The translations under genes were made by a program, and so were the position numbers. From assembly GCF_009827055.1 (NCBI RefSeq), contig NZ_WUMK01000013.1:1-64000 (forward strand): a stretch of DNA of 64,000 nucleotides, given 5' to 3'. The notes beneath the pieces are model-generated. The model was not told the DNA's origin and ran no database searches. It saw nothing but the letters and a program-made list of their open reading frames with translations. Origin of the DNA: Shinella kummerowiae. GTDB lineage: Bacteria > Pseudomonadota > Alphaproteobacteria > Rhizobiales > Rhizobiaceae. Positions 26,109 to 36,774 of this stretch are shown piece by piece; the stretch's first letter is position 1; each line of letters begins with the position of its first letter.

Positions 26109-26459
26109 TCACAAGAATCCGTGAAAGCACCCTAGGGAGAACAATGTAACGCCCAGTAAATTCGCTTTTCCTTATGGAGTAAAATCCGGCGACATCGAGG
26201 CCTTTTTCGCTCCACTACCCGAAGATGTAGCCATCCCTAGAATTAGGGATTTAGAAATAATATCTATCGTGTCTAAATTTCTAATTTTATTTTTAAAACA
26301 ATAATTTAGCTTATTTACCTGCCGTTGCGGGAGCCGGTGTATTTTTTCAAACGGACTACCAATGGGTGAATTTAGCAACCGCGCTTTACCGTTCATTAAG
26401 CCTGACCGGGGAATCTGTCGCGGGAAATACTTTCCTCAAAAACGCATCTCGAGGTCTCC
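26109..26459. promoter_or_regulatory. Divergent A+T-rich control region
   Basis: A 351-bp gap between the soluble receptor-like gene and the STAS gene. Positions about 26240-26310 are strikingly A+T-rich for this genome. No RNA gene or terminator seen; promoters for both directions are expected here but I cannot place the -35/-10 boxes reliably. Confidence 0.5.
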
Positions 26460-26786
26460 ATGTCATCGCCCCTGCCCGGTGACGCGCCGTTAACCTTACC
26501 GGCGACGCTCACCATCAAGAATATATTGGCAGTCCAGGAGTTGATCTTGGATTTTCTAAATAAAAATACGACCACCGTTCTGGATATTGATGAAGAGGCG
26601 CAGATCGACCTCAGCTTTGTCCAGCTCGTGACGGCCGCGCGCAAACAGGCGGAAATGAAAGCAGGGCGGGTTCTACTTGCCCGGCCCGCGACGGGAGACC
26701 TTTACGACGTGCTGAAGCGTGGCGGTTTCCTCGATGACATGACGCCCGAGGCCGCACATTTCTGGTTGCATCAGGAGACGAATTGA
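26460..26786 (+). CDS. STAS-domain protein of the chemotaxis operon
   Basis: A 108-aa single STAS domain (anti-sigma-factor-antagonist fold): LPATLTIKNILAVQELILDFL, then the DIDEEAQIDLSFVQLVTAARKQAEMK core. The residue usually phosphorylated in SpoIIAA proteins would be near LSFVQ, where a Ser is present. First gene of the operon, overlapping cheY at its stop. Members found next to cheY/cheA are thought to tune signalling, but no direct role is known to me. Confidence 0.8.
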   Translation: MSSPLPGDAPLTLPATLTIKNILAVQELILDFLNKNTTTVLDIDEEAQIDLSFVQLVTAARKQAEMKAGRVLLARPATGDLYDVLKRGGFLDDMTPEAAHFWLHQETN

Positions 26787-27154
26787 TGTCCGCGAAAATC
26801 TTGACCGTTGACGATTCCGCCAGCATCCGGCTGACGACACGGGTCACCCTCAGCAATGCCGGCTATGCGGTAACCGAAGCGGTCGATGGCCTCGACGGCC
26901 TGAACAAACTCAAGGCCGGCGAATACGACCTCGTCGTGACCGACCTCAACATGCCGAACATGGATGGCCTGACCATGATCCGCGAGCTGCGCAAGCTGCC
27001 CGCGCATACCGGCGTTCCGGTCATCTTCCTCACCACCGAATCCGACGGCGAAATCAAGGCCCAGGCGAAGGCAGCCGGCGCCACCGGCTGGCTCACCAAA
27101 CCGTTCGATCCGGAAAGCCTGGTCAAGATCGCCAAGAAGGTTCTCGGCAAATGA
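26786..27154 (+). CDS. cheY: CheY-type single-domain response regulator
   Basis: A 122-aa receiver: acidic pair DD at 9-10, phospho-acceptor Asp53 in VVTDLNMP, Thr in FLTTES and Lys in WLTKPFDP. It is phosphorylated by CheA and acts in the cytoplasm. Start ATG 26786 shares bases with the STAS stop; a TTG three bases earlier is also in frame. It overlaps cheA by 4 bp. Confidence 0.9.
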   Translation: MSAKILTVDDSASIRLTTRVTLSNAGYAVTEAVDGLDGLNKLKAGEYDLVVTDLNMPNMDGLTMIRELRKLPAHTGVPVIFLTTESDGEIKAQAKAAGATGWLTKPFDPESLVKIAKKVLGK

Positions 27155-29145
27155 ACAACCCGGACCCGATCTCAGTCTTCCGGACAGAAGCGGCCGAACT
27201 GCTGGAACAGATCGAGTCCGGCCTGCTGGATCTCACGCGCAGCCTCGAAGACCGCGACCAGATAGACGCGGTCTTCCGCGGGCTGCACACGCTCAAGGGC
27301 TCCGGCGCGATGTTCGGCTTCGAGGCGCTCGCGGCCTTCACCCACCATTGCGAAACCGCCTTCGACCGGGTGCGCAAGGGCGATGTGCCCGCAACGCACG
27401 AACTGGTCTCGGCGGTGCTGTCCGCACAGGACCATATGCGTGCGCTGCTCGAAACGCCGAACGGCGACCATGACGCGATGAGCGCCGCCCTGCTCGATAA
27501 CCTGCACCGCGCGGTCAACGGTGCCGGCTCCCCTACCCCCATCACCACCGTCATCGCGACCAATCCGGTTGTCGAAAAGGCGGGCGGCCTGCGCGAATGG
27601 CGCATCCGTTTCAGTCTGCCGGCCAACGCCATGGCGAACGGCACCAATCCGCTCGGCCTGCTTGATGAGATGCGCGACCTCGGCGACTGCCGGATCATCG
27701 CCGACACGACGAAGGTGCCGGAGCTTGCCACCCTCGACCCGCGCGGCATCCACCTTGCCTGGGATGTGACGCTGAAGACCGAAAAGCCGCGCAGCGATAT
27801 CGAGGACGTGTTCATTTTCGTCATGGACGACATGGCGCTGGAGATCATGGAAGTCGCCGTGGATCCGCCGGCTACTGCTCTTGTCGACATGCCGGTCGCA
27901 AAAGCCGTGGTCGTCACCGAGCGCGAAGCGCCGGCCGTGCAGGCCGCCAACGATTCCAAGCAGGCGAAATCCGCGGAAAACGTCCGCGTCCCGGCCGAGC
28001 GGCTCGACGAGATGATGGACCGCGTCGGCGAACTTGTCATCGCCCAGTCCCGCCTCACCCAGCTTGCCGGCACGGCGGCCGATCTCGGCCTGCGCTCCGT
28101 TTCCGAAGAAATCGAGCGGCTGTCCGGCGAATTGCGCGACACGATGATGGTGCTGCGCATGATGCCGGTCGCCAGCCTTTTCAGCCGCTTCCGCCGCCTC
28201 GTGCACGATCTTTCGCGTGAGACGGGCAAGGAAATCGAACTCATCACCGAGGGCGAGAGCACCGAGGTCGACAAAACGGTCATCGATCGCCTCGCCGATC
28301 CGCTCGTGCATCTCGTGCGCAATTCGATCGACCACGGCCTTGAACAGCCGGAAGAGCGCCTTGCCGCCGGCAAGGAGGCCAAGGGCAAGGTCATTCTCTC
28401 GGCGCACCAGACGGGCGGCGAGGTCATCATCACCATCAAGGACGACGGCCGCGGCATCAACCGCGAGCGGGTGCGCGCCAAGGCGGAAGCCTCGGGCATC
28501 ATCCAGCCGGGCGCGACGCTGACCGACCAGGACCTGCTCCAGCTCATCTTCCAGCCGGGGTTTTCCACAGCTCAAACCGTCACCAACCTCTCCGGCCGCG
28601 GCGTCGGCATGGATGTGGTGAAGAAGACGGTGGAGGCGCTGCGCGGCACGATCGACATTACCAGCAAGCCGGGCGAAGGCTCGACTGTCGCGTTGCGCAT
28701 CCCGTTGACGCTTGCGATCATCGAGGGCCTGCTCGTCCGTGTCGGCCAGGGCTGCTACGTCATCCCACTTTCGGCAGTGGAAGAATGCCTGGAACTGTCG
28801 CTCGAAGACGACCTGCGCTCGCGCGGGCGCAGCTTCATCTCGCTGCGCGACAGCCTCGTGCCGTTCCTCCGGCTGCGCGAACTTTTCCGCACCGGCACGC
28901 AACCCGATCCGCACCAGAAGGTCGTCGTCATCTCGACCGGCTCGGAGCGCGTCGGGCTCGTCGTCGACCAGATCATCGGCGATCACCAGACAGTCATCAA
29001 ATCCATGTCCAAGCTGCACCATGACGTCGTCACCTTCTCGGGCGCGACCATCCTTGGCGATGGCAGCGTCGCCCTGATCCTCGACGTCACCCATCTCGTC
29101 GCGGCCGGACAACAGCAGGAGGCGCAATTGCGGGCGGCAGGATGA
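27151..29145 (+). CDS. cheA: Chemotaxis histidine kinase
   Basis: A 664-aa CheA with all expected parts: Hpt/P1 with phosphorylatable His46 (LHTLKGSGAMFGF), a P2-like segment about 145-235, the P3 dimerisation region (VRVPAERLDEMMDRVGELV, about 275-340), the ATPase with N-box LVRNSIDHGLE, DDGRGIN and GFSTAQTVTNLSGRGVGMDVV, and a CheW-like P5 domain (about 525-655). It receives receptor signals through CheW and phosphorylates CheY and CheB. Coupled by overlap to cheY and cheW. Confidence 0.93.
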   Translation: MNNPDPISVFRTEAAELLEQIESGLLDLTRSLEDRDQIDAVFRGLHTLKGSGAMFGFEALAAFTHHCETAFDRVRKGDVPATHELVSAVLSAQDHMRALLETPNGDHDAMSAALLDNLHRAVNGAGSPTPITTVIATNPVVEKAGGLREWRIRFSLPANAMANGTNPLGLLDEMRDLGDCRIIADTTKVPELATLDPRGIHLAWDVTLKTEKPRSDIEDVFIFVMDDMALEIMEVAVDPPATALVDMPVAKAVVVTEREAPAVQAANDSKQAKSAENVRVPAERLDEMMDRVGELVIAQSRLTQLAGTAADLGLRSVSEEIERLSGELRDTMMVLRMMPVASLFSRFRRLVHDLSRETGKEIELITEGESTEVDKTVIDRLADPLVHLVRNSIDHGLEQPEERLAAGKEAKGKVILSAHQTGGEVIITIKDDGRGINRERVRAKAEASGIIQPGATLTDQDLLQLIFQPGFSTAQTVTNLSGRGVGMDVVKKTVEALRGTIDITSKPGEGSTVALRIPLTLAIIEGLLVRVGQGCYVIPLSAVEECLELSLEDDLRSRGRSFISLRDSLVPFLRLRELFRTGTQPDPHQKVVVISTGSERVGLVVDQIIGDHQTVIKSMSKLHHDVVTFSGATILGDGSVALILDVTHLVAAGQQQEAQLRAAG

Positions 29146-29660
29146 GCGAAGCGGCACGAAAAATCGACTATGACGCCATCTGGGGCGAGGAGGAGGACCT
29201 CTCGGTTCTCACCTTCAATCTAAACGGCGAGACCTTCGCCATCGAGGCGACCGTCGTGCAGGAAATCCTCGATCTCCTGCCGGAGACCCACGTGCCGGGC
29301 AGCAAGCCCTTCGTATCCAGCGTCATCAACTTCCGTGGCAAGGTCATCCCGCTTGCCGACATTCGCCTCGCCTTCGGCATGGATGCGACGGAAACGACCA
29401 TCGACAGCCGCATCGTCGTCATCGAACTCGATCTTGACGACGAGGCAACGCTGATCGGCATCCGCACCGACAAGGTCAACGAGGTCACCACGCTCCCCAG
29501 GCTCGCCAGCGAGCCGCCGCCGAGCGTCGGCATGCGCTGGCGAGCCGACTACATCAGCTGCCTCGTCAAGCGCGGCGGCGAATTCATCATCGTCCCGAAC
29601 CTGCACGCGATCTTCTCCTCCCAGAGAGACCGCACCGGCACGGCCACAGCGCCGAACTAG
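29142..29660 (+). CDS. cheW: CheW adaptor 1
   Basis: A 172-aa Che[42 protein letters not shown] and VNEVTTLP are standard. It links receptors to CheA. A 20-residue N-terminal extension precedes the fold. It overlaps cheA by 4 bp and is followed 16 bp later by the first receptor gene. Confidence 0.88.
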   Translation: MSEAARKIDYDAIWGEEEDLSVLTFNLNGETFAIEATVVQEILDLLPETHVPGSKPFVSSVINFRGKVIPLADIRLAFGMDATETTIDSRIVVIELDLDDEATLIGIRTDKVNEVTTLPRLASEPPPSVGMRWRADYISCLVKRGGEFIIVPNLHAIFSSQRDRTGTATAPN

Positions 29661-29676
29661 GCACCAGGAGAGATCC

Positions 29677-31377
29677 ATGCGCTTTACCATCAAACTCAAG
29701 CTGTTCCTGACTTTCGGCTTCATGCTTGCCGTCCTCATCGGCACCGCGGCCTATGGCATCATGAGCCTTGGCGGCCTCAACACGACGCTCGGCGACGTGC
29801 TGAACGGCCCGGCCGAGCGCCTGAAACTCGCCCAGACACTGAACAATCTGCAACTTCAGCAGATCCGCCAGCAGAAGAACATGCTGTCCTCGACCAGCCC
29901 CACCGAGACCAACCGCTATGTCGGCCTGAGCGACGACGCCCGCAAGGAATTCGACGCGACCTTCCAGGAGGTTCTCGGCAAGGCGACGGAACAGGGCAAG
30001 GTGCTGTGGAACAAGCTCGACGGCTTCACCGCCGACTTCCGCCGCGACGACGACCGTATCCGCACGCTGGCGCTGGCCGGCGACATGGCCGGCGCCACGC
30101 GCGTTTCGACCACGGATGCCCGCGCGGTGACCAACGAGATCGACAAGCTGCTCGACGAGGTCGTCAAGCTCGAGGCCGGCCGCCTGAACGATGCGGAAAC
30201 TGCGGCCGAAGCGCAATACCAAAGCACCCGCACGATCATGGTGACGGTCGCGACCATCGCGCTCATCGTCGCCACCATCGCCGCGATCTGGATCGTGCTG
30301 TCGATCAACCGTGGCATCGGCCGCGCCGTCGGCGTCGTGCAGAATGTGGCGGATGGCGACCTCACCCGCTTTGCCGAGATTTCCACCAAGGATGAACTCG
30401 GCGATCTGCTTGGTCACGTCAACACGATGATCGAGCGCCTGCGCGGTGTCGTGGCCGATGCGCTGTCGGCCTCCGACAACGTCTCGTCGGGCAGCCAGGA
30501 GCTTTCGGCAAGCTCGGAGGCGCTCTCGCAGGGCGCGACGGAACAGGCATCGTCCGCCGAAGAAGCCTCCGCCTCGATGGAGGAAATGGCCTCCAACATC
30601 AAGCAGAACGCCGACAACGCCGCCCAGACCGAAAAGATCGCCCGCCAGTCGTCCAAGGATGCGGAGGCTTCCGGCCAGGCCGTCGGCCGCGCCGTTGGTG
30701 CCATGCGCACCATCGCGGAGAAGATTTCCATCGTGCAGGAAATCGCCCGCCAGACCGATCTGCTTGCCCTCAACGCTGCCGTCGAGGCCGCACGCGCCGG
30801 CGAACATGGCAAGGGCTTTGCCGTCGTCGCCTCGGAAGTGCGCAAGCTCGCCGAGCGCAGCCAGGCGGCAGCCGCTGAAATCAGTGCACTCTCCGGCGAG
30901 ACGGTCTCCGTCGCGACCGAAGCGGGCGAAATGCTGAACCGGCTGGTGCCGGATATCCGCAAGACCGCCGAACTGGTGTCGGAAATCTCCGCTGCCTGCC
31001 GCGAGCAGGACATCGGCGCCTCGCAGATCAACGAGGCGATCCAGCAGCTCGACAAGGTGACGCAGCAGAACGCCGGCGCCTCGGAAGAGATGTCGGCGAC
31101 CTCCGAAGAACTTGCCGCCCAGGCGGAAGAGCTTCAGGCCTCCATCGCCTTCTTCCGCGTCGACAATGCGTCGCGCAGGGAGCAGCAGGACCATGCCGGC
31201 AAGCTGCGGGCCACCGCCGCGAAGATGGCGACCCCCGTCGCCGCCAAGCGCCCGGTCGCCACGGCAGCCTATCGCCCGGCACCGACGGCCGCCAAGGCCC
31301 GCGGCAATGGCTTTGCCCTCGACATGTCGATGGGTGGCCCGGATGCCGACGACGCGGATTTCCGCGAAAGCGCCTGA
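29677..31377 (+). CDS. Methyl-accepting chemotaxis protein 1
   Basis: A 566-aa transmembrane receptor. The first span is at residues 5-30 ([23 protein letters not shown]), a four-helix-bundle-type periplasmic domain follows, the second span is near 187-210, then HAMP and the signalling hairpin with [21 protein letters not shown] and [15 protein letters not shown]. The C terminus ends [17 protein letters not shown], with no NWETF-type CheR tether. The signalling half is almost identical to that of the next gene, pointing to recent duplication or gene conversion. Confidence 0.9.
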   Translation: MRFTIKLKLFLTFGFMLAVLIGTAAYGIMSLGGLNTTLGDVLNGPAERLKLAQTLNNLQLQQIRQQKNMLSSTSPTETNRYVGLSDDARKEFDATFQEVLGKATEQGKVLWNKLDGFTADFRRDDDRIRTLALAGDMAGATRVSTTDARAVTNEIDKLLDEVVKLEAGRLNDAETAAEAQYQSTRTIMVTVATIALIVATIAAIWIVLSINRGIGRAVGVVQNVADGDLTRFAEISTKDELGDLLGHVNTMIERLRGVVADALSASDNVSSGSQELSASSEALSQGATEQASSAEEASASMEEMASNIKQNADNAAQTEKIARQSSKDAEASGQAVGRAVGAMRTIAEKISIVQEIARQTDLLALNAAVEAARAGEHGKGFAVVASEVRKLAERSQAAAAEISALSGETVSVATEAGEMLNRLVPDIRKTAELVSEISAACREQDIGASQINEAIQQLDKVTQQNAGASEEMSATSEELAAQAEELQASIAFFRVDNASRREQQDHAGKLRATAAKMATPVAAKRPVATAAYRPAPTAAKARGNGFALDMSMGGPDADDADFRESA

Positions 31378-31570
31378 TCAGGAATATGGACGGCGCGCCC
31401 GGTGATGGGTGCGCCGTCAGATCGACCCGGCGTGTGTAGGCGCTGGCAAAAGGACCGCCTTCCCGCGGTCCGCGGAAGGGTGAATGTATCGGTCTTCGCG
31501 CATAACGGGCCCCGTCGTCTCGGGTGCCCTGCCAACCATACGGCATCTGCGACCAAAGGAGCCCTTCGAA

Positions 31571-33379
31571 ATGCGCTTTACCATCAAACTCAAACTGGCG
31601 ATCGCCTTCGGCGTCATCATCCTGATGATGGCCGGCACGGCGGTCTACGCCATTATGAGCCTGTCCTCGCTCAACCAGGCGATCACCAACATGATCGCCG
31701 GCCCGTCCGCCCGTCTGGAGGCGGCACAGAACCTTGCCAATTACCAGCTTCGCCTGGCCCGCGCGCAGATGAATCTTGCACTTTCCAGCAATCCCCGCGA
31801 GGCCGCGATCCATATCGAATCCAGCGACCGCAACCGGCAGCATTTCGAGGAAACCCTCGCAACCCTGGTCAACCTGTCGACCGATCCGGTCGCCATCCAG
31901 CAATGGCAGGCCATCGGCGAAAAGGAAAAGCAGCTCATCCGCATCGACGACCAGGTGCGGTCGCTGGTTGCCGCCGGCAATTCGGCCGAGGCCGTGCGCC
32001 TCGTCGGCAGCGAAAGCCGCCGCCTGATGGACGAGATCGAAGAGACGATCAATGTCCGCATCGACAGCAACAAGGGGCTGATGAAGCAGGCGGACGAGGA
32101 TACCGAAGCGCAGTATGCCACGACCCGCAATCTCATCCTTGCCATATCCGGCGTTGCCCTGTTGCTCGCCATCGGTGCTGCCGCCTGGATCGCGCTCAGC
32201 ATCAATGCCGGCCTGCGCAAGATCCAGTCGGCCGCGCAAGCCGTCGCCATCGGCGATCTCAACCAGACCGTCGAGGTCAAGACGAACGACGAGATCAAGG
32301 ACCTTGTCAACACGATCAATGTGATGACCGCAAATCTGCGTACCACCGCGTCGATTGCCGACCAGATCGCCAATGGCGACCTGACCGTGACGCCGAAGCC
32401 GCTGTCGGACAAGGACACGCTGGGCATTTCGCTGGAAAGCATGGTCGAGCGTTTGCGCGGCGTCGTTGCCGATGCGCTTTCGGCCGCCGACAACGTGTCC
32501 TCCGGCAGCCAGGAACTGTCGGCAAGCTCCGAACAGCTCTCGCAGGGCGCGACGGAACAGGCGTCCTCCGCCGAAGAGGCCTCCGCCTCGATGGAGGAGA
32601 TGGCCTCCAACATCAAGCAGAACGCCGACAACGCCGCCCAGACGGAAAAGATCGCCCGTCAGTCCGCCAAGGACGCCGAGGCTTCGGGCGAAGCGGTGGG
32701 CCGCGCCGTCGGCGCCATGCGCACCATCGCGGAGAAGATTTCCATCGTACAGGAAATCGCCCGTCAGACCGATCTGCTCGCCCTCAACGCTGCCGTGGAA
32801 GCAGCGCGTGCCGGCGAACATGGCAAGGGTTTTGCCGTCGTCGCCTCGGAGGTGCGCAAGCTCGCCGAGCGCAGCCAGGCGGCAGCCGCCGAAATCAGCG
32901 CGCTTTCCGGCCAGACGGTTTCCGTCGCCACCGAAGCGGGAGAAATGCTGAACCGGCTGGTGCCGGATATCCGCAAGACAGCCGAACTGGTGTCGGAAAT
33001 CTCCGCCGCCTGCCGCGAGCAGGATATCGGCGCCTCGCAGATCAACGAGGCGATCCAGCAGCTCGACAAGGTGACCCAGCAGAATGCCGGCGCCTCGGAA
33101 GAAATGTCCGGCACCTCGGAAGAGCTTGCCGCCCAGGCCGAGGAATTGCAGACCTCGATCGCCTTCTTCCGCGTCGACCGCGCTTCCACCGCCTCGACAG
33201 TCGCCCAGCGCCGCCCGGCACCAGTTGCGGTCCGCCCGATCGCCAAGTCCGTCGTCGCACCGGTTCGCAAATCCGACAACAGCGTCAACAGCCAGCAGGC
33301 GCGCGCCCGCGGCTTTGCCCTCGACATGTCGATGGGCGGCCCGGATGCCGATGACGCAGACTTCAGGGAAAGCGCTTGA
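31571..33379 (+). CDS. Methyl-accepting chemotaxis protein 2
   Basis: A 602-aa receptor with the same MRFTIKLKL opening and a near-identical HAMP-distal signalling half as its neighbour, but a different periplasmic part (about residues 35-185), so the two should sense different cues. The start at 31571 has AAAGGAG; a frame opening at 31484 lies in the intergenic stretch. An extra HAMP-like segment (about 245-300) makes it 36 residues longer. It ends with the same [11 protein letters not shown] tail. Confidence 0.9.
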   Translation: MRFTIKLKLAIAFGVIILMMAGTAVYAIMSLSSLNQAITNMIAGPSARLEAAQNLANYQLRLARAQMNLALSSNPREAAIHIESSDRNRQHFEETLATLVNLSTDPVAIQQWQAIGEKEKQLIRIDDQVRSLVAAGNSAEAVRLVGSESRRLMDEIEETINVRIDSNKGLMKQADEDTEAQYATTRNLILAISGVALLLAIGAAAWIALSINAGLRKIQSAAQAVAIGDLNQTVEVKTNDEIKDLVNTINVMTANLRTTASIADQIANGDLTVTPKPLSDKDTLGISLESMVERLRGVVADALSAADNVSSGSQELSASSEQLSQGATEQASSAEEASASMEEMASNIKQNADNAAQTEKIARQSAKDAEASGEAVGRAVGAMRTIAEKISIVQEIARQTDLLALNAAVEAARAGEHGKGFAVVASEVRKLAERSQAAAAEISALSGQTVSVATEAGEMLNRLVPDIRKTAELVSEISAACREQDIGASQINEAIQQLDKVTQQNAGASEEMSGTSEELAAQAEELQTSIAFFRVDRASTASTVAQRRPAPVAVRPIAKSVVAPVRKSDNSVNSQQARARGFALDMSMGGPDADDADFRESA

Positions 33380-33381
33380 TC

Positions 33382-33876
33382 ATGGCCGGCACATCCTCCG
33401 AATCCCAGTTCGTCACCTTCAGTCTCGACAACGAGGTCTTTGCCGTGCCGGTCTCGGTGGTGCGGGAAATCCTCGACCATGAGGATGCCTTCAAGATCCC
33501 GCACGGGCCGGACTACCTGCTCGGGCTTCGGGATGTGCGGGGCCAGGGTGTGCCGGTGATCGATCTGCGTCTTCGTCTCGGCATGACGAAGACGGAGAAG
33601 ACGCCGCACACGCGGGCCCTCGTGCTCGATGTGCCGATCGGCGACAAGACCCTCACGCTTGGCCTCGTCGCCGACCGGGTCTTCGAGGTCATCCCTTTCC
33701 GCGAGGAGGAAATCGAGGGTGCGCCGGATATCGGCGTGCGCTGGCGCTCCGACTACATTGCCGGCGTGGTGCGCCGGAACGGCGGCTTTGTCGTCATCGT
33801 CGATCTTGCGCGCCTGTTTTCCGGCGCGGAGGTCGCGATGATGGGCACCGCCAACCGCCTCGCCGCCACGGCATAA
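33382..33876 (+). CDS. cheW: CheW adaptor 2
   Basis: A 164-aa CheW: VTFSLDNEVFAVPVSVVREILD, DVRGQGVPVIDLRLRLG and VFEVIPF. It differs enough from the first CheW to suggest distinct partners. The ATG at 33382 is two bases after the receptor stop; the annotated-by-length TTG at 33376 is less likely. Confidence 0.87.
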   Translation: MAGTSSESQFVTFSLDNEVFAVPVSVVREILDHEDAFKIPHGPDYLLGLRDVRGQGVPVIDLRLRLGMTKTEKTPHTRALVLDVPIGDKTLTLGLVADRVFEVIPFREEEIEGAPDIGVRWRSDYIAGVVRRNGGFVVIVDLARLFSGAEVAMMGTANRLAATA

Positions 33877-33892
33877 TTTCAGGAGAACGGGC

Positions 33893-34744
33893 GTGGGAGC
33901 AGCATTGCGCGCGCATGGGGCAGACGAAGGCTTGAGCAGCCGGAACTTCGACGCCCTGTCGCGCTACATCTATGACTATAGCGGCATCAAGATGCCGGTC
34001 ACGAAGCTGACGATGCTGGAAGGCCGCCTGCGGCGACGGCTGCGGGCGACCGGCATCGCCAACTTCAACGACTATTGCGACTATCTTTTCAAGCACGGCG
34101 GCATCGACAAGGAGGCGATCTTCCTCATCGATGCCGTGACGACCAACAAGACCGATTTCTTCCGCGAGCCGAAGCATTTCGAGTACATGGCCGAGACCGG
34201 CCTGCCGGAAATGGTGGCCGCCGGCCACAAGCGGCTGCGGCTGTGGAGCGCCGCCTGCTCGATCGGCGCGGAGCCCTATACGATGGCGATGGTGTTGCAG
34301 GATTTCATCGATGGCCAGTCCGGTCTCGACTACCGCATCCTCGCCACCGATCTTTCGACCGACGTGCTGCAGGCGGCGCGACGCGGCGTCTATCCGCGCG
34401 ACATGGTCCAGCCCGTCCCTGCCGACATGAAGCGCCAATATGTCATGACATCGCGGGATGCCGCGCGCGGCGAGGTGCGCATCCATCCGCGCCTGCGCTC
34501 GACGATCGGCTTTGCGCGGCTGAACCTCATGGATAGCGCCTACAAGGTCGGCGAGCCGATGCACATGATCTTCTGCCGCAACGTGCTGATCTATTTCGAC
34601 AAACCGACCCAGGCAAAGGTGCTGTCGAGGCTGTGCGATTGCCTCGTGCCCGGCGGCTTCCTCTATGTGGGCCACTCCGAAACGGTCACCGGCATCACGC
34701 TGCCGGTGCGCCAGGTCGCCAACACGGTTTTCAAGAAGATCTGA
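33893..34744 (+). CDS. cheR: Chemotaxis protein methyltransferase
   Basis: A 283-aa CheR: an N-terminal all-helical domain, then the SAM-binding part with [33 protein letters not shown] and [10 protein letters not shown]. It methylates receptor glutamates. It starts at GTG with AGGAGA upstream, and overlaps cheB (TGATG). Confidence 0.9.
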   Translation: MGAALRAHGADEGLSSRNFDALSRYIYDYSGIKMPVTKLTMLEGRLRRRLRATGIANFNDYCDYLFKHGGIDKEAIFLIDAVTTNKTDFFREPKHFEYMAETGLPEMVAAGHKRLRLWSAACSIGAEPYTMAMVLQDFIDGQSGLDYRILATDLSTDVLQAARRGVYPRDMVQPVPADMKRQYVMTSRDAARGEVRIHPRLRSTIGFARLNLMDSAYKVGEPMHMIFCRNVLIYFDKPTQAKVLSRLCDCLVPGGFLYVGHSETVTGITLPVRQVANTVFKKI

Positions 34745-35832
34745 TGCCCCTTCCGGTCAAGAAAATCCGCGTTCTCATCATCGACGACTCGGCCAGCGTG
34801 CGCCAGGCGCTGACCCACGTGCTGGAGCAGGATCCGGAGATCGAGGTGATGGGGGCCGCCTCCGACCCTTTCATGGCGGCGAAGAAGATCCAGGAAGAGA
34901 TCCCCGACGTCATTACGCTGGATGTCGAGATGCCGCGCATGGACGGCATCACCTTCCTGCGCAAGCTGATGTCGCAGCGGCCGATCCCCGTCGTCATGTG
35001 CTCGTCGCTCACCGAGGAAGGCTCCGAAACCTTGATGCAGGCGCTGGAGGCCGGCGCCGTCGATATCATCCTGAAGCCGAAGATCGGTGCTGCCGACCAT
35101 CTCGCCGAATCCGGCACGCGCATCCGCGAGGCGGTCAAGGGTGCTGCCGTGGCGCGTCTTGGCCATGGCCGGCGCTCGGCTGCTGCAAGCGGCACGACGG
35201 CAAAACTCACGGCTGACGCCGTTCTGCCACCGCCAAGCGGCCGCGCCATGGCGAAGACGACGGAAATGGTTGCCTGTATCGGCGCTTCGACCGGCGGCAC
35301 CGAGGCTTTGCGCGTGCTGCTCGAGCAATTGCCGGCGAATTCTCCCGGTATCGTCATCGTGCAGCACATGCCGGAGAAATTCACCGCCGCCTTCGCCAAG
35401 CGGCTGAACAGCCTTTGCGAAGTCGAGGTCAAGGAGGCCGTGCATGGCGATCCGGTGCTGCGCGGCCATGTGCTGATCGCGCCCGGCGACAGACACATGA
35501 TGCTGGAGCGGCAGGGCGCGCGCTATCACGTCGCGGTGCGCGAAGGTCCCCTCGTCTCCCGACACCGGCCATCCGTCGATGTGCTCTTCCGGTCCGCCGC
35601 CCGTTCGGCCGGCGGCAATGCAATGGGCGTCATCATGACCGGCATGGGTGACGACGGCGCGCGCGGCATGGCCGAAATGCACCAGGCCGGCGCCTATACC
35701 ATCGCGCAGGATGAGGCGACTTCGGTGGTTTTCGGCATGCCGAAGGAGGCCATCGCCCATGGCGGCGTCGACCGCATCCTGCCGCTCGACCAGCTTGCCC
35801 GCGAAATCCTTGCGGCCGACCGTCGGCGATAG
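34744..35832 (+). CDS. cheB: Chemotaxis methylesterase/response regulator
   Basis: A 362-aa CheB: receiver with DD at 14-15 and Asp60 in [12 protein letters not shown], a linker of about 55 residues, then the esterase with the Ser of [10 protein letters not shown], the His of [15 protein letters not shown] and the Asp of [12 protein letters not shown]. It removes methyl groups under CheA control. Last gene of the operon; cheD and cheZ are absent from this locus. No flagellar gene is nearby. Confidence 0.92.
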   Translation: MPLPVKKIRVLIIDDSASVRQALTHVLEQDPEIEVMGAASDPFMAAKKIQEEIPDVITLDVEMPRMDGITFLRKLMSQRPIPVVMCSSLTEEGSETLMQALEAGAVDIILKPKIGAADHLAESGTRIREAVKGAAVARLGHGRRSAAASGTTAKLTADAVLPPPSGRAMAKTTEMVACIGASTGGTEALRVLLEQLPANSPGIVIVQHMPEKFTAAFAKRLNSLCEVEVKEAVHGDPVLRGHVLIAPGDRHMMLERQGARYHVAVREGPLVSRHRPSVDVLFRSAARSAGGNAMGVIMTGMGDDGARGMAEMHQAGAYTIAQDEATSVVFGMPKEAIAHGGVDRILPLDQLAREILAADRRR

Positions 35833-35902
35833 TCTATCCTTTTGTTTTTGCGCCGTTCCGGGCGCAAACCGCATCGCGAAAACACCAGATTTTCACGCGC
35901 CA

Positions 35903-35910
35903 TTAACCAT
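35903..35910 (+). promoter_or_regulatory. Candidate CtrA half-site upstream of parA-like gene
   Basis: TTAACCAT, a known CtrA half-site form, sits 82 bp before the ParA start within an imperfect dyad (CGCCA...TGGCG). It would tie the ATPase to the cell cycle if bound. Confidence 0.4.
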
Positions 35911-35991
35911 AATTGGCGAGGATGACGAAGCACCATGCGGGGTGCGCTGTGATGAGCGATGACCGGCTCACGAACCGATCCGGGGACCATC

Positions 35992-36699
35992 ATGCCTGTC
36001 ATCACCTTCGCCAACACCAAGGGCGGCGCCGGCAAGACCACCGCCGTGCTGCTGCTCGCGACCGAACTCGCCCGCCTCGGCTTCCGTGTCTCGGTGCTCG
36101 ACGCCGATCCGCAACACTGGATCACCCGCTGGTATGAAAATTCCGAGGGCCTGCTCGGCAACCGCCTGAACGTTGTGCCCTATGTCACCATGAGCACGAT
36201 CGACCGGCAGCTCCAGGAAGAGAAGGCCCGCGCCGATTTCGTGCTGATCGACCTGCCGGGTTCGCGCAGCTCGCTGCTGGCCAAGGCGGTTGGATATGCC
36301 GACTATGTGCTGATCCCCGTGCAGGGCTCCGCCATGGATGCGCAAGGCGGCGCAAACGTCATCGAACTGCTGCACTATCTTGAAGACAAGGCTGATATCC
36401 GCATTCGCCATTCCGTCGTGCTCACCCGCGTCAATTCCATGGTGACGACGCGCGCCATGACGGCCGTCAAGGATCTGCTCGCCGCCCGCCGGGTGCATCT
36501 GCTCGAAACGCCGATCATCGAACGCGCGGCTTTCCGCGACATGTTCGGCTGCGGCGGCACGCTGTATTCGATGGACGCGAAACGTGTCAGCAATCTCGAC
36601 AAGGCGCAGGAGAATGCCCGGGCGCTGGCGCTGGAGGTGCTGAAGCAGATTCCCGCGGCCCAATATGCCGGCGCGCCGAGCCTTCGAAGCGTCGCCTGA
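35992..36699 (+). CDS. Orphan ParA-family ATPase
   Basis: A 235-aa deviant-Walker ATPase: ITFANTKGGAGKTTAVLLLATELA (Walker A), VLDADPQHWITRWYE, and DFVLIDLPGS (Walker B). No ParB gene or parS-like repeat lies nearby, so it is not a classic partition system. It follows cheB by 159 bp on the same strand. In Rhodobacter and Vibrio, ParA-like proteins (PpfA, ParC) position chemoreceptor arrays, which is a reasonable but unproven idea here. Start at 35992; terminator immediately after. Confidence 0.82.
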   Translation: MPVITFANTKGGAGKTTAVLLLATELARLGFRVSVLDADPQHWITRWYENSEGLLGNRLNVVPYVTMSTIDRQLQEEKARADFVLIDLPGSRSSLLAKAVGYADYVLIPVQGSAMDAQGGANVIELLHYLEDKADIRIRHSVVLTRVNSMVTTRAMTAVKDLLAARRVHLLETPIIERAAFRDMFGCGGTLYSMDAKRVSNLDKAQENARALALEVLKQIPAAQYAGAPSLRSVA

Positions 36700-36726
36700 A
36701 AGCGTCTTCGTACCGTCGATTTCGAG

Positions 36727-36751
36727 AGGCCGTGGTTTCCGCGGCCTTTTT
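36727..36751 (+). terminator. Terminator after parA-like gene
   Basis: AGGCCGTGG and CCGCGGCCT pair (one G-T) around TTT, followed by TTTT, 28 bp after the stop codon. Confidence 0.85.
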
Positions 36752-36774
36752 CATTTTGGAGAAACGAGGGTCCA

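Noticed and set aside
27172-29157. 661-aa open frame on the minus strand opposite cheA
   Set aside because: It mirrors cheA exactly, is rich in Arg, His and Asp as expected for antisense of high-GC genes, and has no recognisable domain.
29587-31194. 535-aa minus-strand open frame opposite MCP 1
   Set aside because: Glycine/arginine-rich antisense shadow of the receptor gene.
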